A stretch of 34,739 nucleotides of DNA. It comes from JACIWG01 sp049969935 (GTDB taxonomy: Archaea; Thermoproteota; Nitrososphaeria; JACIWG01). Below are positions 1 to 7,568 of the stretch, one piece after another. The position numbers and the translations under genes were made by a program. Position 1 is the first letter of the stretch, and each line of letters opens with the position of its first letter. The stretch lies in the NCBI GenBank assembly GCA_049969935.1, contig JBMFNX010000018.1:1-34739 (forward strand), in the 5' to 3' direction. The notes under the pieces are model-generated. The model ran no database searches. It had not been told where the DNA came from and saw only the letters and a program-made list of their open reading frames with translations.

Positions 1-2
1 AA

Positions 3-548
3 ACGATCAAAAGATATGGTCAGCCAGCCCATGACCCAAGAAGTGGAAGATGCAAGAAGGTTGACGAATACATTCAAACTGAAAGGCCTGGCGCGCACAC
101 TGAAGGCTACGATGCAGTAGTACCATTTAGGGCAATGTACGGCTCCCTGGTTGGATGCCTATTTGCCGCTGCAACAATTGGTGGTGCAAAGGAGATCGCT
201 GCACTGCTCACTGCGCTAACTGGATGGGAGTACACAGAAGCCGATGTGAATAATGCAGGTGAAAGAATCTGGTGTCTAGAAAGAACATTCAACATAGTAA
301 CACAAGGATTAACGAATCCCGCTGAACAATGGGATAATCTTTGGCCTAGAAGATGGCTTGAACCAATTCCAAGCGGTCCACTAGCAGGGCAAGCATCACA
401 GGTTACTGAAGCAAAAATGAAGGAGCTTCTAGCAAAGTTTTATGCAAACAGAGGCTTAGACGAGAAAGGCTTCCCCAAAGCTGAAACGATGGCGAAATGG
501 GGTATACAGTACGCTGACGAATGGCTGAAGAAGTATAGGGGTTCATAA
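3..548 (+). CDS. Aldehyde:ferredoxin oxidoreductase, C-terminal part (5' end outside window)
   Basis: This is the last 181 codons of a tungsten-containing aldehyde:ferredoxin oxidoreductase (AOR), which oxidises aldehydes to acids in the cytoplasm and passes electrons to ferredoxin. The frame is open from base 3 and the start lies upstream of the window. The recognisable part is the C-terminal AOR domain: a helix with AGERIWCLERTFN, a proline/glycine-rich stretch, and a tail ending in a short helix after NRGLDEKGFPKAETMAKWG, the usual end of the family. The tungstopterin-binding and 4Fe-4S motifs are in the missing N-terminal part and cannot be checked. The substrate class (formaldehyde, glyceraldehyde-3-phosphate, general aldehydes) cannot be told from this end. 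Two genes that may belong to the same functional unit follow after a T-rich gap. Confidence 0.88.
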   Translation, partial: TIKRYGQPAHDPRSGRCKKVDEYIQTERPGAHTEGYDAVVPFRAMYGSLVGCLFAAATIGGAKEIAALLTALTGWEYTEADVNNAGERIWCLERTFNIVTQGLTNPAEQWDNLWPRRWLEPIPSGPLAGQASQVTEAKMKELLAKFYANRGLDEKGFPKAETMAKWGIQYADEWLKKYRGS

Positions 549-555
549 ATTTCCC

Positions 556-575
556 TCTCTCTTTTTTTATTTTTA
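556..575 (+). terminator. Pyrimidine/T-rich archaeal terminator candidate after the AOR gene
   Basis: A pyrimidine run with seven consecutive T and a second run of five T begins eight bases after the AOR stop codon. Archaeal RNA polymerase commonly terminates on such oligo-T tracts without a hairpin. A separate TATA-like box (TTTAAATA at 579-586) for the next gene follows, which suggests that the AOR transcript ends here. Confidence 0.45.
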
Positions 576-611
576 ATGTTTAAATAACAAGCTTTTATCC
601 TTCCTTTTCTC

Positions 612-1130
612 ATGGAAAGAGGTCTAATAGTTTTTGATCATGTGAAAGATGCTTTTAAGGCAGAAAAGGTTTTAAAGGCTTCAGGGTTCCAAATAGAACT
701 TACTATTCCTCCAAAAGATGCGGTTAAAGGCTGTGACCTAGCGATTTCATTCAACTTAAATGAAAGGCTTGCTGTTGAAAGAGCCTTAATAGAGAATGGT
801 GTACAATATGCTAGCATAGTTGATGCAGTTAAAGTTTCAACTAAACCACTTGATATGGTTAAGAAAGTTGATTATGGTGATACTATAATGTTTAGATGTG
901 GTTCAATGAAGATTACAATAGATAAAAGTGATGGAACTATATTAAACATTTCTGGAGGCGGATGTCCGGATGTACCATACCTGTTTCTCCAGCTTGTTGG
1001 GAAAAAAATTTTTGAAGCAAAAAATCCCACTACAATAGGCTATTCTCTGTGTGCTTACTCTCTTGGTAAGGCTTTTGAGGAGGCGTTAAAATTTTATGAA
1101 AACTTTAATCGTTGGAACTGTTCCAGTTGA
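612..1130 (+). CDS. DUF3343 (putative Se/S carrier-like) protein with C-terminal extension
   Basis: A protein of 172 residues. Residues 1-75 match the DUF3343 pattern: a GLIVFD strand, a helix with DAFKAEKVLKASG, then a second strand with a conserved cysteine (KGCDLAISF). The family is annotated as a putative selenium or sulfur carrier but is not biochemically defined. The second half has a further conserved-looking patch, SGGGCPDVPYL, and several other cysteines (FRCGS, YSLCAYSLG) that might carry sulfur, selenium or metal. The ATG is chosen because a TATA-like box (579-586) sits about 28 bases upstream, as expected for a nearly leaderless mRNA. The 3' end overlaps the next gene by 35 bases, so the two are surely co-transcribed. 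The tail NRWNCSS lies in the overlap. Confidence 0.72.
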   Translation: MERGLIVFDHVKDAFKAEKVLKASGFQIELTIPPKDAVKGCDLAISFNLNERLAVERALIENGVQYASIVDAVKVSTKPLDMVKKVDYGDTIMFRCGSMKITIDKSDGTILNISGGGCPDVPYLFLQLVGKKIFEAKNPTTIGYSLCAYSLGKAFEEALKFYENFNRWNCSS

Positions 1131-1959
1131 AAAATTTCCAATATATGTAGGCATACCATCATTTGATGGCAAAAATTTGTTTCTTAATGAATGGACTTTG
1201 CCTATTGGAATGGGTACACTAACACTATATTCAGCCGCATACTTGACTCTAGCGCATTTAAAAGGCGAGTCTCCAACTCTTATTACAGTAGGAGATATAG
1301 GTAAAGCTGATGGAAGCAGAATACTCTATCAAAAGCTTACAGAAGAAATTGAAGAATTTAAACCAAATGTGCTTACACTGCATTATGTTATGCCAATAAT
1401 AACTTTAGTAAAGACATTAGCTTTAAAGTTGCAAAAAATGAATCCCAAACCTATTGTTGTAGCTGATGCTGGATTCATGTACGCTTTTAAAGCATCTAAA
1501 ATGGGGCATGTTTGTGATATATTTACACCTGACCCTGGAGAGATGGCTTTTCTAGCTGACAAGAATGCAGTACATCCAGCGTATATGGAAAGGCACCTGT
1601 TCGAAATAGACTCTATAGATGTTGAATCGCTTATTGAGAAGGTGAAGAATGTTGAGGGTCTCCCAAAAATGCTTGTTGTAAAGGGTGCCGTAGACTATAT
1701 CGTTTTAGATGGAAAAATACTTTTTAAGATAGATGATCCGATGGTGCCATCTCTTGAGCCTATTGGTGGAACAGGAGACACTTTAACAGGAATTTTGACT
1801 GGCTTAATATCTTGTGGTCTACCACTTGAAAAGGCTGCATTATATGCTTGCAAAATAAATAGGATTGCCGGACTATTATCTAATCCCACGCCAAGAACGA
1901 AAGTAAACGAAATAATATCATATATTCCAAAAGCTATTGACATGGTACTAAAAATTTAG
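1096..1959 (+). CDS. Ribokinase-fold / YjeF C-terminal-like (NAD(P)H-hydrate dehydratase-like) kinase
   Basis: A protein of 287 residues with the ribokinase-like fold found in NAD(P)H-hydrate dehydratases (YjeF C-terminal domain) and vitamin or sugar kinases. The clearest motif is GGTGDTLTGILTGLI near residues 224-238, with the anion hole and the presumed catalytic Asp228. It is preceded by DIFTPDPGEMAFLA, matching the TPxxGE(A) loop that contacts the nucleotide in YjeF proteins. The YjeF epimerase half is absent. The ATG is preceded by a strong ribosome binding site (GAGGAGG near 1078-1085) inside the DUF3343 gene. The tight overlap with DUF3343, next to AOR, suggests a dedicated function with that protein rather than general NADHX repair. 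The true substrate is unknown. Confidence 0.7.
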   Translation: MKTLIVGTVPVEKFPIYVGIPSFDGKNLFLNEWTLPIGMGTLTLYSAAYLTLAHLKGESPTLITVGDIGKADGSRILYQKLTEEIEEFKPNVLTLHYVMPIITLVKTLALKLQKMNPKPIVVADAGFMYAFKASKMGHVCDIFTPDPGEMAFLADKNAVHPAYMERHLFEIDSIDVESLIEKVKNVEGLPKMLVVKGAVDYIVLDGKILFKIDDPMVPSLEPIGGTGDTLTGILTGLISCGLPLEKAALYACKINRIAGLLSNPTPRTKVNEIISYIPKAIDMVLKI

Positions 1960-2472
1960 CTACTGACTTCCTCTAAAATAGAATCTTATATAATCAAATA
2001 ATGGAACCTTACCATTTCCTTTACATAATGGACAGGTAATAAACTCTTCTCCAGCATTCTCTTCACTTGCAACATTCACTAAAACCCTTAGGTCCGAATG
2101 CTGTAGTGAACCGTAAAAATCGGGTACTGTAACAGTTCCACTAACAGCCTTGTTCTCATAAGCGCCCACATAAACGTTCCATGTGATTCTACTGTATGTC
2201 TTATTAATTTTCGCGTCAAAGGGTGTAACATAAACTTTTACAGTTAAGTTCCTGTCAACATTACTTTTTAAGTATACTGTAACATCCCACCACTCGTAAC
2301 CACATGCAGTAGTAGTATAGTTTACAACAACCCCTTCTAAGCTAACAAGATTTGAATACGCCCTAATACTACCTTTTCCCTCACATTGTGGACAATTGAC
2401 TTGCGCAACATCTAAGATGATAAAGCTGAGTACCAAAACAAGAAATAATGTTATAAGAATTTTTCTTGCCAT
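1960..2472 (-). CDS. Secreted protein with two CxxCxGxG half-zinc-finger motifs
   Basis: A protein of 170 residues with an N-terminal signal or anchor helix (positive ARK, then about 20 hydrophobic residues). Two CxxCxGxG motifs of the DnaJ zinc-finger type bracket the mature part: CPQCEGKG just after the hydrophobic segment and CPLCKGNGKV near the C terminus. The four cysteines could form one zinc site that ties the ends together. The middle, about 100 residues, is beta-rich and lacks a recognisable domain; it resembles an Ig-like extracellular fold only in general character. ATG at 2472 is preferred to the TTG one codon upstream. A TATA-like stretch near 2495-2505 on this strand would give an almost leaderless transcript. 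The stop abuts the stop of the convergent kinase gene. Function unknown. Confidence 0.65.
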   Translation of the reverse strand: MARKILITLFLVLVLSFIILDVAQVNCPQCEGKGSIRAYSNLVSLEGVVVNYTTTACGYEWWDVTVYLKSNVDRNLTVKVYVTPFDAKINKTYSRITWNVYVGAYENKAVSGTVTVPDFYGSLQHSDLRVLVNVASEENAGEEFITCPLCKGNGKVPLFDYIRFYFRGSQ

Positions 2473-2511
2473 CAAACTTTATCAAAAATTATGTCGTATA
2501 TAAATATTCGT

Positions 2512-2526
2512 GATGTTGTCACGATA
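2512..2526 (+). repeat. Left terminal inverted repeat of the IS6-like remnant
   Basis: This 15-base repeat pairs with 3181-3195 at 12 of 15 positions. It lies 63 bases before the transposase start codon. Confidence 0.55.
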
Positions 2527-2588
2527 ATTTTTTTACCTGTTGGTCTAATGTTTTTTGTTTATATTTTTTTCTTGTTCGATTTTTGCTT

Positions 2589-3188
2589 ATGTCTGGTTTT
2601 TTGGATTATGTTAGGGGTGTGAGGGTGTTTAAGAGGATAGGATTTCTTTGGAGAAGGTTTTTTGCTATTGTTTGTTGGCCTATGGGATTTAGTATTGGTT
2701 GGGGCATGTCTAGGATTGTTTAGAGGCTTTTACGGCTATGAGGGGTCTGCCTGAGCCTGAAAAGCGTAGGAGGCTTGTCTCTGTTGACGAGACTAAGGTT
2801 AAGGTTGGCGGTGAACAACTCTATATTTGGGCTGCAAGAGCCTATGTAAGAGGTTCTAGCCTTCAGGTGCAGCTTCACAAGAAGCTCGTTAGATGCTGAA
2901 ATATTCTTGAAGAAGGTGTTAGAGTGCTGTGATAACAAGCCCACGTTTCTAGTAGATAAGGGGCCCTGGTATAGGGAGGCATTAGAAAGGCTAGAGTATA
3001 GGCACGAAACTTAGAGGGCGTGAAACCTTCGGAATGAGCGCATAGAAAGGTGGTTCGGAATACTGAAGGCGAAACTGAAAACATTCTACAACCGCTTTCC
3101 AGCAAACGCATCCATCAAAACAATAACAAACTTCATCCAAACATACACACTCCTATACAACCACATCCTAACAAAAGGCTTAACTTGA
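2589..3188 (+). pseudogene. IS6-like DDE transposase pseudogene
   Basis: A broken transposase readable only by switching frames. It begins with an ATG and MSGFLDYVRGVRVFKRIGF, hits a stop after MSRIV, resumes in another frame with KRRRLVSVDETKVKVGG (first catalytic Asp), shifts again to SSLDAEIFLKKVLECC and NKPTFLVDKGPWYREALERL (second Asp), and after a stop and another shift ends with NERIERWFGILKAKLK (catalytic Glu) and a normal C terminus with TGA at 3186-3188. All three DDE blocks survive, but at least three frame disruptions and stops mean it cannot make an active enzyme. The family call rests on these blocks and on the spacing; archaeal IS6 members have this exact order. Confidence 0.8.
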
Positions 3189-3195
3189 CATCATC
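3181..3195 (-). repeat. Right terminal inverted repeat of the IS6-like remnant
   Basis: This is the partner of the repeat at 2512-2526. It overlaps the last codons of the transposase pseudogene, a compact arrangement typical of short IS elements. Confidence 0.55.
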
Positions 3196-3322
3196 ATAGA
3201 CATTATACAATATTTTTATATAAAACATTTTTTAGCGAATTCTTCTTGCAAACTAGTTCACTACTAATAGTTCTTCAAAAAATTTTTCTAGTATCCTTCT
3301 TCAGCTAATTCTATAGCCTACC

Positions 3323-3985
3323 TTGGGCCAAGAAAATTTAATAATGGTGCACAACTGCTTAAATAATTGTTTAATTAATCGTATTCTGATGATAGGCGAT
3401 ACTATTGATGTATTAAAAGTCCTTTCTATATTTATAGCTGATACTAGAAAATGTTTGTCAGAAAAACGTTTACCTGAAAAATATTCACCTTTGCTTGAAG
3501 ACCTTAATTCAAAGCTTCAAGGTGCCGCTAAAGCTGTTGACAGGATTTTTGATGTTGTGAACAAGTTTTATAATATAAATTCTTTAGACTCTTTTCAAAA
3601 GGCTTCATCAGCATTTGAGATCCTAAAATTTGAGGATGAAATTATTTCTTTACTTAACTCTCTTTCTTCTATAAAAATAAGATTACAGGTTATCCTAAAC
3701 GAGGCTTTAAAGGAGCCTCTTGAAAAGGTTGACTTTCTAGAGAGGATGGCGTTGATAGAAGATGTTCTAAAATACTTTTCTAAAGAAAAGTTGAGTGAAC
3801 AAATTTCTACGCAAATAAAATCTGCGATCGAAGGAATACTCTCTGATACCTCGTTAGAAGATATTGATATTCAAAAACTACTGCAGCAGTCAACAAAAAT
3901 CAAACCAGACTTCTCTTATAAGGTAAGGTTTGTTTCAGAATATCCTAGTCTTTCATCACTTATTTTAAAAAATTTGAAAAACTAG
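3323..3985 (+). CDS. Hypothetical helical/coiled-coil protein
   Basis: I do not recognise this protein. It is predominantly helical and charged, with heptad-like Leu/Ile spacing from about residue 60 to 200 and no membrane segment. Only three cysteines are seen, all within the first 45 residues. The listed start is TTG at 3323; in-frame ATGs at 3344 and 3389 are equally possible, and the one at 3389 (MIGDTIDVLKVL) begins where the helical character begins. No good ribosome binding site separates these choices. The gene stands alone, between the IS remnant and the convergent MFS gene. It is AT-rich like its neighbours. It is probably a real lineage-specific protein because the frame is long and its composition is protein-like. 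Confidence 0.5.
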   Translation: MGQENLIMVHNCLNNCLINRILMIGDTIDVLKVLSIFIADTRKCLSEKRLPEKYSPLLEDLNSKLQGAAKAVDRIFDVVNKFYNINSLDSFQKASSAFEILKFEDEIISLLNSLSSIKIRLQVILNEALKEPLEKVDFLERMALIEDVLKYFSKEKLSEQISTQIKSAIEGILSDTSLEDIDIQKLLQQSTKIKPDFSYKVRFVSEYPSLSSLILKNLKN

Positions 3986-4001
3986 ATGTTATCCGGTTAT
4001 C

Positions 4002-5249
4002 TTATTTTATACGCAGTTCTTTTAGTAAGGCCTTTGTTAAAGTCGTTTGAGCCTTCCTTGTCTCAACAAGCTTCTGGTGCATGAAAGCAAATGCTCCTCT
4101 ACCGATAAGTGATATCATATAAACATACTGTAGCGATATTTGTGTGCCAAATATTGGTATGGCAAGCGAGTAAAGGATTCCTCCAATAATTGAGCCAGCA
4201 AAATATGATACGCCAGCCGTAAGATTATATAAAGATGTATAGAATCCTCTCTGTCCACTTGGTGTTGTGTCAAAGAGGTATGCAAGTACTGCTGTATCCG
4301 TTAAAGCTGAAAATATGCTTCCCAAAAAGCTTGCCAAATATATGTATGTTATGTTGGGTGAAAAAGCATATGATAAGGGAAATATTATAAGACCGAATCT
4401 TGCAAGTACGAGCATTGGAACCCTACCAACTTGGTCAAAGATTCTTCTAAACATGTTTTGGGCAAAAATGTATCCTATCATAGAAAAAAGCTGTACAAGT
4501 CCAAATTCGAGTACGCCAGCATTATGGACTTTAGCTAAGGTAAGTCCTGTAAGAGGCCACATAAGTGACATAAAGAAACCGTACATTAGTGTAAGAAGTA
4601 GAAATGTTGAGAATGTTCTATTATCTTTAAGAATTTTAGGCAAATCCTTTATTGGATTCAATGTTTCCCTAACAACCTTAACTTTCGGCTCACGAATAAA
4701 ATGTGTTGAAACGATTGCAAGGATGCCGAAAAAGAATGATGAAAGGAATATAAACTGGTATCCAATTTTACTGTTCCCAAAGTACATGTAAACGAAGAAT
4801 GAGGTGAATGTGGTTGAAATAAGGTTTCCTACACCATTCAGTAGATTCAATTTTGCCATAGTCGATGCACGATTTTCTATTGTAGTCATTTCACCTACAA
4901 GTGAAAGATATGCTGGCGTCATCATAGCATTAGCTATAGACTGTATTGAAAGAAGAAGGACATACTGTTTAGGTACTGAAACAAAGAGTATTGGAATAAA
5001 TATTGAAAAATATACCATACTACCTAGATAGAGAATAAGTTTTCTTTTACCAAACATATCTACAAGTCTTCCAAAGGGTAGCTGGAAAACGTTTGGTATT
5101 ACGTTAATCGCAGCCTGCAAAAGTCCAAGCTCCAGTGGATCTGCACCCAAGTATATAGCATACAGGGTCAGAAAGGGGCCTGACATGCCGACTGCTAAAG
5201 CGAAAAGGGCTGCCCTAAAATAGATTGGGCGATAGTAGGATGTGCTCAT
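4002..5249 (-). CDS. Major facilitator superfamily transporter
   Basis: A 415-residue polytopic membrane protein with about 12 hydrophobic segments and the MFS signature loop between helices 2 and 3 (GRLVDMFGKRKLIL, matching G-x-x-x-D-x-x-G-[RK]-[RK]). A second, weaker copy (RRIFDQVGRVPMLVL) is found between helices 8 and 9, as expected from the internal duplication of the family. The central cytoplasmic loop is near residues 185-215. The substrate cannot be told; sequences of this type are often annotated as multidrug or sugar exporters. It lies 23 bases downstream of the hotdog thioesterase on the same strand, so the two are probably one transcript. ATG at 5249 gives a start directly before the first helix. 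Confidence 0.85.
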   Translation of the reverse strand: MSTSYYRPIYFRAALFALAVGMSGPFLTLYAIYLGADPLELGLLQAAINVIPNVFQLPFGRLVDMFGKRKLILYLGSMVYFSIFIPILFVSVPKQYVLLLSIQSIANAMMTPAYLSLVGEMTTIENRASTMAKLNLLNGVGNLISTTFTSFFVYMYFGNSKIGYQFIFLSSFFFGILAIVSTHFIREPKVKVVRETLNPIKDLPKILKDNRTFSTFLLLTLMYGFFMSLMWPLTGLTLAKVHNAGVLEFGLVQLFSMIGYIFAQNMFRRIFDQVGRVPMLVLARFGLIIFPLSYAFSPNITYIYLASFLGSIFSALTDTAVLAYLFDTTPSGQRGFYTSLYNLTAGVSYFAGSIIGGILYSLAIPIFGTQISLQYVYMISLIGRGAFAFMHQKLVETRKAQTTLTKALLKELRIK

Positions 5250-5272
5250 ATTCTATCACAGTATACTTCAAA

Positions 5273-5665
5273 CTATTTTTTCAATTCTAAAACATGTGAT
5301 TCAAGAACAATGCATAAAAATTTTCCATCAAATACTGGATTCTCATCTTTAAAAACCTGTACTTTAACAAAATACCTGTTTTTCACTCGCCTATAAACTC
5401 TTGCTTTAGCAACTAAAGTGTCTCCAACTTTAACGGGGGCGATGAACTTTACAGAAGCCTTATATAATACAACATTTGGATGATTAACTGCAACCATTGC
5501 AGCATAATCTGCTAGAGAAAATGTGAAACCGCCGTGAACAAGCCCTTTATCATCAACCTTCATGAAATCCTGTGTTTTTAGGACTACAGTGGACCTTCTC
5601 CCATGTATAAGGTCAACACATTTGCCAGAAATTGTCTCGTCAATATTTTTGTGAGTTAATATCAT
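5273..5665 (-). CDS. Hotdog-fold acyl-CoA thioesterase (PaaI-like)
   Basis: A 130-residue single-domain hotdog protein. The helix motif LVHGGFTFSLADYAAMVAVN (about residues 42-61) is the PaaI-type HGG active-site segment, followed by the beta strands VLYKASVKFIAPVKVGDTLVAKARV and a final strand pair. Such enzymes hydrolyse acyl- or aroyl-CoA thioesters and usually work as tetramers in the cytoplasm. The typical catalytic Asp of PaaI may be the Asp in SLADYAAM. The specific acyl-CoA is unknown. It is the first gene of a probable two-gene unit with the MFS transporter. Confidence 0.78.
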   Translation of the reverse strand: MILTHKNIDETISGKCVDLIHGRRSTVVLKTQDFMKVDDKGLVHGGFTFSLADYAAMVAVNHPNVVLYKASVKFIAPVKVGDTLVAKARVYRRVKNRYFVKVQVFKDENPVFDGKFLCIVLESHVLELKK

Positions 5666-5726
5666 TTACATCTTCATTTGGCATGATAAGATATGTTATA
5701 AAAAGTTTAATGGTTAGAAAAGTTGA

Positions 5727-6647
5727 ATGGCGTATGGGATGATTGAAGCTCTTTACAAAAAATCTTTTCAATTGCGGGAAGAAGATTTTCTAAGTATCTT
5801 GGAAGAGGGTGTTCACTATAATAAACTTTTTTCCAGAGACGGTTATCTTGTAAAGATTTTGTCGAACGGCATGGCTCTCGTTATAGGAGATATTCATGGA
5901 GACATAAAATCGTTGAAAACAATATTCGAGCATGCAGAGGTTGAAAAATTTTTGTCAGCCAAAGAAAATATTATAATATTTTTAGGCGACTATGTTGACA
6001 GAGGAAAATATCAGTATGAGACACTGGCATTCCTACTTCTTCTGAAGCAGGAGTTTAGAGAACAAATCTTACTTTTAAGAGGGAACCATGAACCGCCTAT
6101 AGAATTGCTTCCATACCCACACGATTTCCCATATGTTTTGAGAACCCGTTTTCCAAATAATTGGTTAACCCTCTATAAGGCTTCATTCAACCTTTTCCAG
6201 CAGCTTCCCCTCGCATCGTTTACAGGCAACGGCCTGTTTTTTGTCCACGGTGGTCCACCCATATCGGATTCAAGTTTGGATTCGCTCAGGAACCCGTCTT
6301 TAAAGTTGTTTGAAGAAGTTTTATGGAGTGATCCGATAGAAGATATTCTTGAAACTAGGCCATCGCCTAGAGGTGCTGGACTATGTTTTGGAAAGAATGT
6401 GACTGAAAGGTTTCTCAAAGCTAATGGTTTGGTTGCAATAGTTAGAGGTCATGAGCCGTGTGAAGGCTTCAAGTTAAATCATGGTGGCAGAGTAGTAACC
6501 CTTTTTTCTAGAGCTGGTTCACCCTATTTTAATCAAAGGATAGGATACATGCTTGTTCCACTTTCCACGAAGCTTACGCCAAAAGATTTGAGAAACTTTT
6601 TAAAAACTATTGAGGCGCCGTTTGATGCTAACAATTTTATATTTTAA
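5727..6647 (+). CDS. PPP-family serine/threonine protein phosphatase
   Basis: A 306-residue metallophosphatase with all PPP-family signatures: GDIHGD (residues 54-59), GDYVDRG (87-93), GNHE (119-122), then FVHGGPP and later IVRGHEP. These provide the Asp, His and Asn ligands of the dinuclear metal centre and the proton donor His121. The spacing and the RGNHE form resemble eukaryote-like PP1/PP2A phosphatases rather than the small bacterial PrpE type. It probably removes phosphate from Ser/Thr of proteins in the cytoplasm. A TATA-like box (TTATAAAAAG, 5697-5706) about 25 bases before the ATG indicates a leaderless message. Its stop is three bases from the stop of the convergent DUF6282 gene. 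No kinase gene is adjacent. Confidence 0.9.
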   Translation: MAYGMIEALYKKSFQLREEDFLSILEEGVHYNKLFSRDGYLVKILSNGMALVIGDIHGDIKSLKTIFEHAEVEKFLSAKENIIIFLGDYVDRGKYQYETLAFLLLLKQEFREQILLLRGNHEPPIELLPYPHDFPYVLRTRFPNNWLTLYKASFNLFQQLPLASFTGNGLFFVHGGPPISDSSLDSLRNPSLKLFEEVLWSDPIEDILETRPSPRGAGLCFGKNVTERFLKANGLVAIVRGHEPCEGFKLNHGGRVVTLFSRAGSPYFNQRIGYMLVPLSTKLTPKDLRNFLKTIEAPFDANNFIF

Positions 6648-6650
6648 CAA

Positions 6651-7547
6651 TCATATTTCCAAAAGTTTTGATGGATTATCCTTTAACATCTTTTCAATTA
6701 AATCATCTTCTATTCCCGCATTTTTTAGCATTCTAACATATTCTATTAGACCTGATATTGGGTCAGGGTTATCTATCTGTCCGAGGTCACTTGATATAAC
6801 ACATTTTTCTGCACCAACTTTTCTTATTGCATAAGCCACCTTCTTCGGATCAAGTCTTTCAGATCTATCTATACAAGAAAATGCACAATGTTCAAGATAG
6901 GCTCCCATTTCAGCCAACTCTATCTGCTCTTCTGGGCTTAGTCTTGTAACAGAATAGTCTACATGTGTGACCAAAATTCTTTTTACAACCTTTCCTCTAG
7001 CCTCTTTAACAAGTTTGAAAGTCTCCTCTTTAGAAATGTGTCCTGTACCCAATATTATGTCGTTTTCGGAAATCAAATCAAGTATCTCATATACTTCATT
7101 CCTTATTTTTCCCTCCTCATCAAGTATCTTAAGTCCATCCCTTAATCTAAAGTCTACATGTTTTTCAAACCTTTTAGGGTCATACATGATTTGTCCTGCC
7201 TTTTTCAAGTGGTGGTCAGAATGGAATGTTGGCATCCAAACTAACTTTGCATCATATGCTATTGCAGCCTTTACAGCCTGAGGATTAAGCCCTCCCAAAG
7301 TGTAATTTAACACTATTCCACCGAAAAACTTTATTTCTGGCACAATACTTCTTACATAGTAGGCTCTATCATATGTTGGTGTAAAATGGTTTTTTGAAAC
7401 TATAGCCTTATAGCCGAATTTCTTGCACATTTTTGCAAGCCCTATTTCTGTAACAGTCCTCTTAATAATGTCTGGCGAACAGTGAACATGAAGCTCACAT
7501 GCTCCATCAAGAAGTCTTCTAAATTCCCTCTCAACTTCTCTTATCAT
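6651..7547 (-). CDS. DUF6282 family metal-dependent hydrolase-like protein
   Basis: A 298-residue amidohydrolase/PHP-like TIM-barrel protein matching DUF6282. The N terminus carries ELHVHCSPDIIKR (HxHxxPD, first metal ligands), then KNHFTPTYDRAYYV, then MPTFHSDHHLKK, then GTGHISKEE and LVTHVDYSV, each a plausible metal-binding His/Asp block. The reaction is not known for the family. It starts 21 bases after the lysC stop on the same strand, so it looks like the third gene of an asd-lysC-DUF6282 transcript, hinting at a role linked to aspartate-family amino acids, though simple read-through is possible. Confidence 0.72.
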   Translation of the reverse strand: MIREVEREFRRLLDGACELHVHCSPDIIKRTVTEIGLAKMCKKFGYKAIVSKNHFTPTYDRAYYVRSIVPEIKFFGGIVLNYTLGGLNPQAVKAAIAYDAKLVWMPTFHSDHHLKKAGQIMYDPKRFEKHVDFRLRDGLKILDEEGKIRNEVYEILDLISENDIILGTGHISKEETFKLVKEARGKVVKRILVTHVDYSVTRLSPEEQIELAEMGAYLEHCAFSCIDRSERLDPKKVAYAIRKVGAEKCVISSDLGQIDNPDPISGLIEYVRMLKNAGIEDDLIEKMLKDNPSKLLEI

Positions 7548-7568
7548 ACTATTTTAATTTTAAACATT

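Larger units (their letters stand above)
2512..3195 (+). mobile_element. Decayed IS6-like insertion sequence (about 0.7 kb)
   Basis: An inactivated element of about 684 bases. It is bounded by imperfect inverted repeats, GATGTTGTCACGATA at 2512-2526 and TAACTTGACATCATC at 3181-3195; the second, reverse-complemented, matches the first at 12 of 15 bases. Inside lies a broken transposase of the archaeal IS6/IS240-like DDE group. The length fits this group (roughly 0.7-0.8 kb with a single transposase gene). No target-site duplication was recognised at the flanks. The element sits between the secreted protein and the orphan gene and carries no cargo. Confidence 0.72.

Noticed and set aside
4267..4791. 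Long plus-strand frame of 174 codons opposite the MFS gene
   Set aside because: It is antisense to clear membrane-protein coding sequence and has no recognisable domain.
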